The notes under the pieces are model-generated. The model had not been told where the DNA came from, did not search any database, and saw only the letters and a list, made by a program, of their open reading frames with translations. Shown piece by piece: positions 61,554 to 64,000 of a stretch of 64,000 nt of DNA. Numbering within the stretch: the first letter of the stretch is position 1; the number at the start of each line of letters is the position of its first letter. The position numbers were made by a program, and so were the translations under genes. The stretch is from positions 6,014,001 through 6,078,000 of the forward strand of contig NZ_CP055481.1 of the NCBI RefSeq assembly GCF_013705725.1, read 5' to 3'. This stretch comes from Klebsiella sp. RHBSTW-00484 (lineage in GTDB: Bacteria > Pseudomonadota > Gammaproteobacteria > Enterobacterales > Enterobacteriaceae).

Positions 61554-62492
61554 ATGAAGCAGTTCGATATTCTTTCATTTGGTGAACCCCTTTTTGAATT
61601 CAATCAGCTTCCCACGGAGCGCTCTGAGCAGCATTATCTTAGCGGATTTGGCGGTGACACCTCGAATTTCGCCATCAGCGCAGCGCGACAAGGTGCCCAG
61701 GTTGCCATGTTAACCCGCCTCGGTGACGACGTATTTGGTCAGAATTTCAGGGCATTATGGGACGAAGAAAAGGTCGATCATCAATGGGTTGGCGCGCATA
61801 AAACAGCCCCGACGGGTATCTATTTTATTTCGCACAACGAACGGGGCCACCACTTTACCTTTTATCGTAAAGGCTCTGCGGCCTCGACGATGACTGTCGA
61901 TGATATCAATGAGTCCGCGATTGCTGCCGCACGCTTATTTCACAGCTCAGCCATTACCCACGCCATTGGTAATAATGTCAGCGATACGCTTTTTCACGCG
62001 ATTGAATTATGCAAAAAACACCAAACACTGATTTCCTTCGACACCAATCTGCGGCTCAAACTGTGGCCGCTAGCCCGTGCCCGCGCCATCATTCATGAAA
62101 CGATCCGTCATGTAGATTACTGCATGCCCAGCCTTGATGAAGCCCGTCTGCTCACCGGGAAACACCATGCAGATGAAATTACGGATTTCTATCTCCAGCT
62201 TGGAGCAAAGAATGTGGTGTTAAAAATGGGCGCGGAAGGTGCGATGTTTGCCAATGAGAATCGCCGGGTCATCTATTCCGGCCATAAAGTCGCCACCGTC
62301 GATGCTACCGGAGCCGGGGACTGTTTCTCAGGCGCTTTCCTTTATCGCATTATCAAAGGCGATTCACCGGAAGATGCGCTGTGCTACGCCAATGCCGCCG
62401 CTGCGCTCACGACAACCGGTTATGGTGCCGTCGCACCCATTCCTCGCCAGCCACAAGTTGAAGTATTGATCCAGCAAACTCAATCACAGTAA
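61554..62492 (+). CDS. PfkB family sugar kinase (2-keto-3-deoxygluconate kinase-like)
   Basis: A 312-residue ribokinase-family enzyme. The N-terminal GGD..NFA motif (residues 33-40), FDTNLR (162-167, as in KDG kinases) and the catalytic DATGAGDCFSGA (250-261, base Asp256) are intact. The likely substrate is a keto sugar acid such as KDG, by analogy. The start MKQFDILSFG was chosen because GGAG is 7 bp upstream; an ATG 33 bp earlier is less good. It lies 63 bp after the RraA-like gene, in the same direction. Confidence 0.88.
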   Translation: MKQFDILSFGEPLFEFNQLPTERSEQHYLSGFGGDTSNFAISAARQGAQVAMLTRLGDDVFGQNFRALWDEEKVDHQWVGAHKTAPTGIYFISHNERGHHFTFYRKGSAASTMTVDDINESAIAAARLFHSSAITHAIGNNVSDTLFHAIELCKKHQTLISFDTNLRLKLWPLARARAIIHETIRHVDYCMPSLDEARLLTGKHHADEITDFYLQLGAKNVVLKMGAEGAMFANENRRVIYSGHKVATVDATGAGDCFSGAFLYRIIKGDSPEDALCYANAAAALTTTGYGAVAPIPRQPQVEVLIQQTQSQ

Positions 62493-62581
62493 TCTCCGCC
62501 GCGCCTGCCAGCGCGGCACATTTTCGCACGGTACGCCAGCGGCAACTTGTTGCCATATATCATTTTCCCATTCCCGCAAAT

Positions 62582-62592
62582 CTGTTATACAG
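62582..62592. promoter_or_regulatory. Candidate GntR operator upstream of the regulator
   Basis: CTGTTATACAG, an 11-bp palindrome with the TGT-N3-ACA pattern of FadR-subfamily operators, 43 bp before the gntR start. It may also serve as part of the -10 region. It differs from the three operators before the MFS gene. Confidence 0.4.
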
Positions 62593-62635
62593 TCACCTCT
62601 ATTGCTGGCCGCAAACGGCCGCTCACCGAGTTAAC

Positions 62636-63295
62636 ATGCCGGAATTTTCAATCAATATGACAACGGACTTACTCAAAGACGTTATTTATCGTCGTATCAG
62701 AGATATGATCATTAACGGCACATTACCGATGGGCTGCAAAATATCAGAATCAGCCCTCGCGACGCGTTTATCTTCCACTAAAGCGCCGGTACGCGACGCT
62801 TTGAGACGTCTACAAAGCGAGGGACTGGTACATATCCGTCCGAAAAGCGGAACTTTTGTTTTCAATCTGAGCGATATTGAGTTCAATGGGTTGCTGGAGT
62901 TTCGTTATTTTGTCGAGGCAAAAGCGCTGAGGCTGTCCCTGCATCGTAATCAGCGCCAGCTGGTACAAGCATTATCTTCCTATCTCGACCACATGACGTT
63001 TTGTCTGGAAAATAATTCCACGCATGAATATATTCGCCTCGATAATCTGTTCCACGAGGCATTATTCACCTATTGCGGCAATGCCTATTTACAGCAATCC
63101 TACGTGCTTATTTCCGCGCAGATGGCGACAATTCGTAATTACCTTGGCAGCAATGACGAACATATGCATCGTTCTCATCAACAGCATGTCGCAATCATTC
63201 AGGCCATCCAGGATGCGGATGCTGAAAAAGCGCTCCAGGCATTACAGGAACATATCCTTCCAGAAAAAGGCGCGTATTGGGGACAATTCGGCTAA
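62636..63295 (+). CDS. GntR family regulator, FadR/FCD subfamily
   Basis: A 219-residue regulator with an N-terminal winged helix (residues about 10-75; ISESALATRLSSTKAPVRDAL, RPKSGTFVF) and an all-helical FCD ligand-binding domain. Probable metal-binding residues are in RLDNLFHEALF, and the His residues in HRSHQQHVAII. FCD regulators usually respond to carboxylic acids and repress neighbouring catabolic genes. It is last in the block and lies 143 bp after the kinase. GAG is the only RBS-like sequence. Confidence 0.88.
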   Translation: MPEFSINMTTDLLKDVIYRRIRDMIINGTLPMGCKISESALATRLSSTKAPVRDALRRLQSEGLVHIRPKSGTFVFNLSDIEFNGLLEFRYFVEAKALRLSLHRNQRQLVQALSSYLDHMTFCLENNSTHEYIRLDNLFHEALFTYCGNAYLQQSYVLISAQMATIRNYLGSNDEHMHRSHQQHVAIIQAIQDADAEKALQALQEHILPEKGAYWGQFG

Positions 63296-63323
63296 CAAAA
63301 CGGCAATCGCGTCAAAAGCAGAT

Positions 63324-63359
63324 AAAAAAACGGCCCGGTAGCAAGCGCTGACCGGGCCG
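63324..63359 (-). terminator. Terminator of ilvC
   Basis: CGGCCCGGT (63331-63339) pairs perfectly with ACCGGGCCG (63351-63359). On the minus strand it is followed by seven T. It separates the convergent gntR and ilvC. Confidence 0.94.
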
Positions 63360-63377
63360 GATGATAACAAGGTTTTA

Positions 63378-64000
63378 TTAGCCAGCTACTGCAATACGTT
63401 TCATATCGGTCATATAGCCGCGCAGTTTCTGGCCTACTTCTTCAATCGCATGGCTACGAATGGCTTCATTCACATCGCGCAGCTGGGCGTTGTCGACAGC
63501 GCCTTCAGCAATCGCTTTGCCCAGGTCGCCAGTTTGCAGCGTGGTCATAAACTCTTTCAGCAGCGGTACGCAAGCGTAAGAGAACAGGTAGTTGCCGTAT
63601 TCTGCGGTATCAGAGATAACTACGTTCATTTCGTACAGACGCTTACGGGCTATGGTGTTCGCAATCAGCGGCAGCTCGTGCAGTGATTCGTAGTAAGCCG
63701 ACTCTTCGATGATGCCGGAATCAACCATGGTTTCGAATGCCAGCTCAACGCCCGCTTTCACCATCGCGATCATCAGGACGCCTTTATCAAAGTACTCCTG
63801 CTCGCCGATTTTACCGTCGAACTGGGCAGCGGTTTCGAACGCGGTTTTACCGGTCTCTTCACGCCAGGTCAGCAGTTTCTTATCGTCGTTGGCCCAGTCA
63901 GCCATCATACCGGAGGAGAATTCACCGGAGATGATGTCGTCCATGTGTTTCTGGAACAGCGGCGCCATGATCTCTTTCAACTGTTCAGACAGCGCGTAAG
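63378..64000 (-). CDS. ilvC: Ketol-acid reductoisomerase (5' part outside window)
   Basis: Second enzyme of branched-chain amino acid synthesis. Only the C-terminal 207 codons are in the window, and the reading frame stays open to the right edge ([20 protein letters not shown]). The C-terminal domain shown belongs to the long, class II form, which has a duplicated knotted domain (about 491 residues) in enterics. Its end, [12 protein letters not shown], matches E. coli IlvC. Upstream ilvY, its regulator, is not in the window. Confidence 0.96.
   Translation of the reverse strand, partial: YALSEQLKEIMAPLFQKHMDDIISGEFSSGMMADWANDDKKLLTWREETGKTAFETAAQFDGKIGEQEYFDKGVLMIAMVKAGVELAFETMVDSGIIEESAYYESLHELPLIANTIARKRLYEMNVVISDTAEYGNYLFSYACVPLLKEFMTTLQTGDLGKAIAEGAVDNAQLRDVNEAIRSHAIEEVGQKLRGYMTDMKRIAVAG

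Overview
The window is a chromosomal segment of an enteric gammaproteobacterium (Enterobacteriaceae). Gene order and protein sequences follow the Escherichia coli / Salmonella / Klebsiella block that runs from recQ through uvrD, xerC, dapF, cyaA, hem, wec, rho, trxA, rhlB, gppA and rep to ilvC. Core proteins match remembered E. coli lengths almost exactly. Several accessory loci absent from E. coli K-12 and the style of the REP elements suggest a Klebsiella/Raoultella/Enterobacter-like genome, but the genus is an inference.

Layout. 1-11.4 kb: recQ (cut by the left edge), pldA, yigI, rarD, corA with a structured leader, a small unassigned lipoprotein, then the operon-like run lptM-dapF-yigA-xerC-yigB-uvrD on the minus strand, with a perfect LexA box before uvrD. 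11.5-21.7 kb: accessory block 1. It holds three secreted DKNYY-repeat proteins in one operon, a MocR/GntR-aminotransferase regulator divergent from a YtcJ-like amidohydrolase, and two paralogous 14-TM MFS transporters. 21.7-29.2 kb: cyaY, cyaA (TTG start, CRP site upstream) and hemCDXY. 29.2-31.5 kb: the sRNA gene glmZ, the tRNA operon argX-hisR-leuT-proM (listed in transcription order) and yifK. The aslA/aslB genes found here in E. coli are absent. 31.8-44.6 kb: the complete 12-gene enterobacterial common antigen cluster wecA-wzzE-wecB-wecC-rffG-rffH-wecD-wecE-wzxE-wecF-wzyE-wecG. 44.8-50 kb: rho with its rhoL leader peptide, trxA, rhlB and gppA. 50-52.8 kb: accessory block 2, a LysR regulator, a resorcylate-decarboxylase-like amidohydrolase and a DUF554 membrane protein. 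52.8-54.9 kb: rep. 55-57.2 kb: accessory block 3, a Crp/Fnr-like regulator, a nucleoside phosphorylase and a PnuC paralog. 57.4-58 kb: two tandem ppiC genes. 58.4-63.3 kb: accessory block 4, an ACS-type MFS transporter, a frameshifted D-2-hydroxyacid dehydrogenase, an RraA-like protein, a PfkB sugar kinase and a FadR-type GntR regulator. It ends at the 3' part of ilvC.

A recurring pattern is that small accessory modules, usually transporter plus enzyme plus a local regulator, sit in the gaps between conserved housekeeping genes, without integrases, transposases or tRNA attachment repeats. The strongest less-described signals are: three copies of a palindromic operator (ATCTGACATGTCA type) before the block 4 transporter; repeated TGTCCTGGG half-sites between the Crp/Fnr regulator and the first ppiC copy; a probable nicotinamide riboside salvage operon; the DKNYY cluster with a half-length paralog; and an about 99-bp palindromic intergenic repeat in front of gppA. 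No CRISPR array, prophage or insertion sequence was found.
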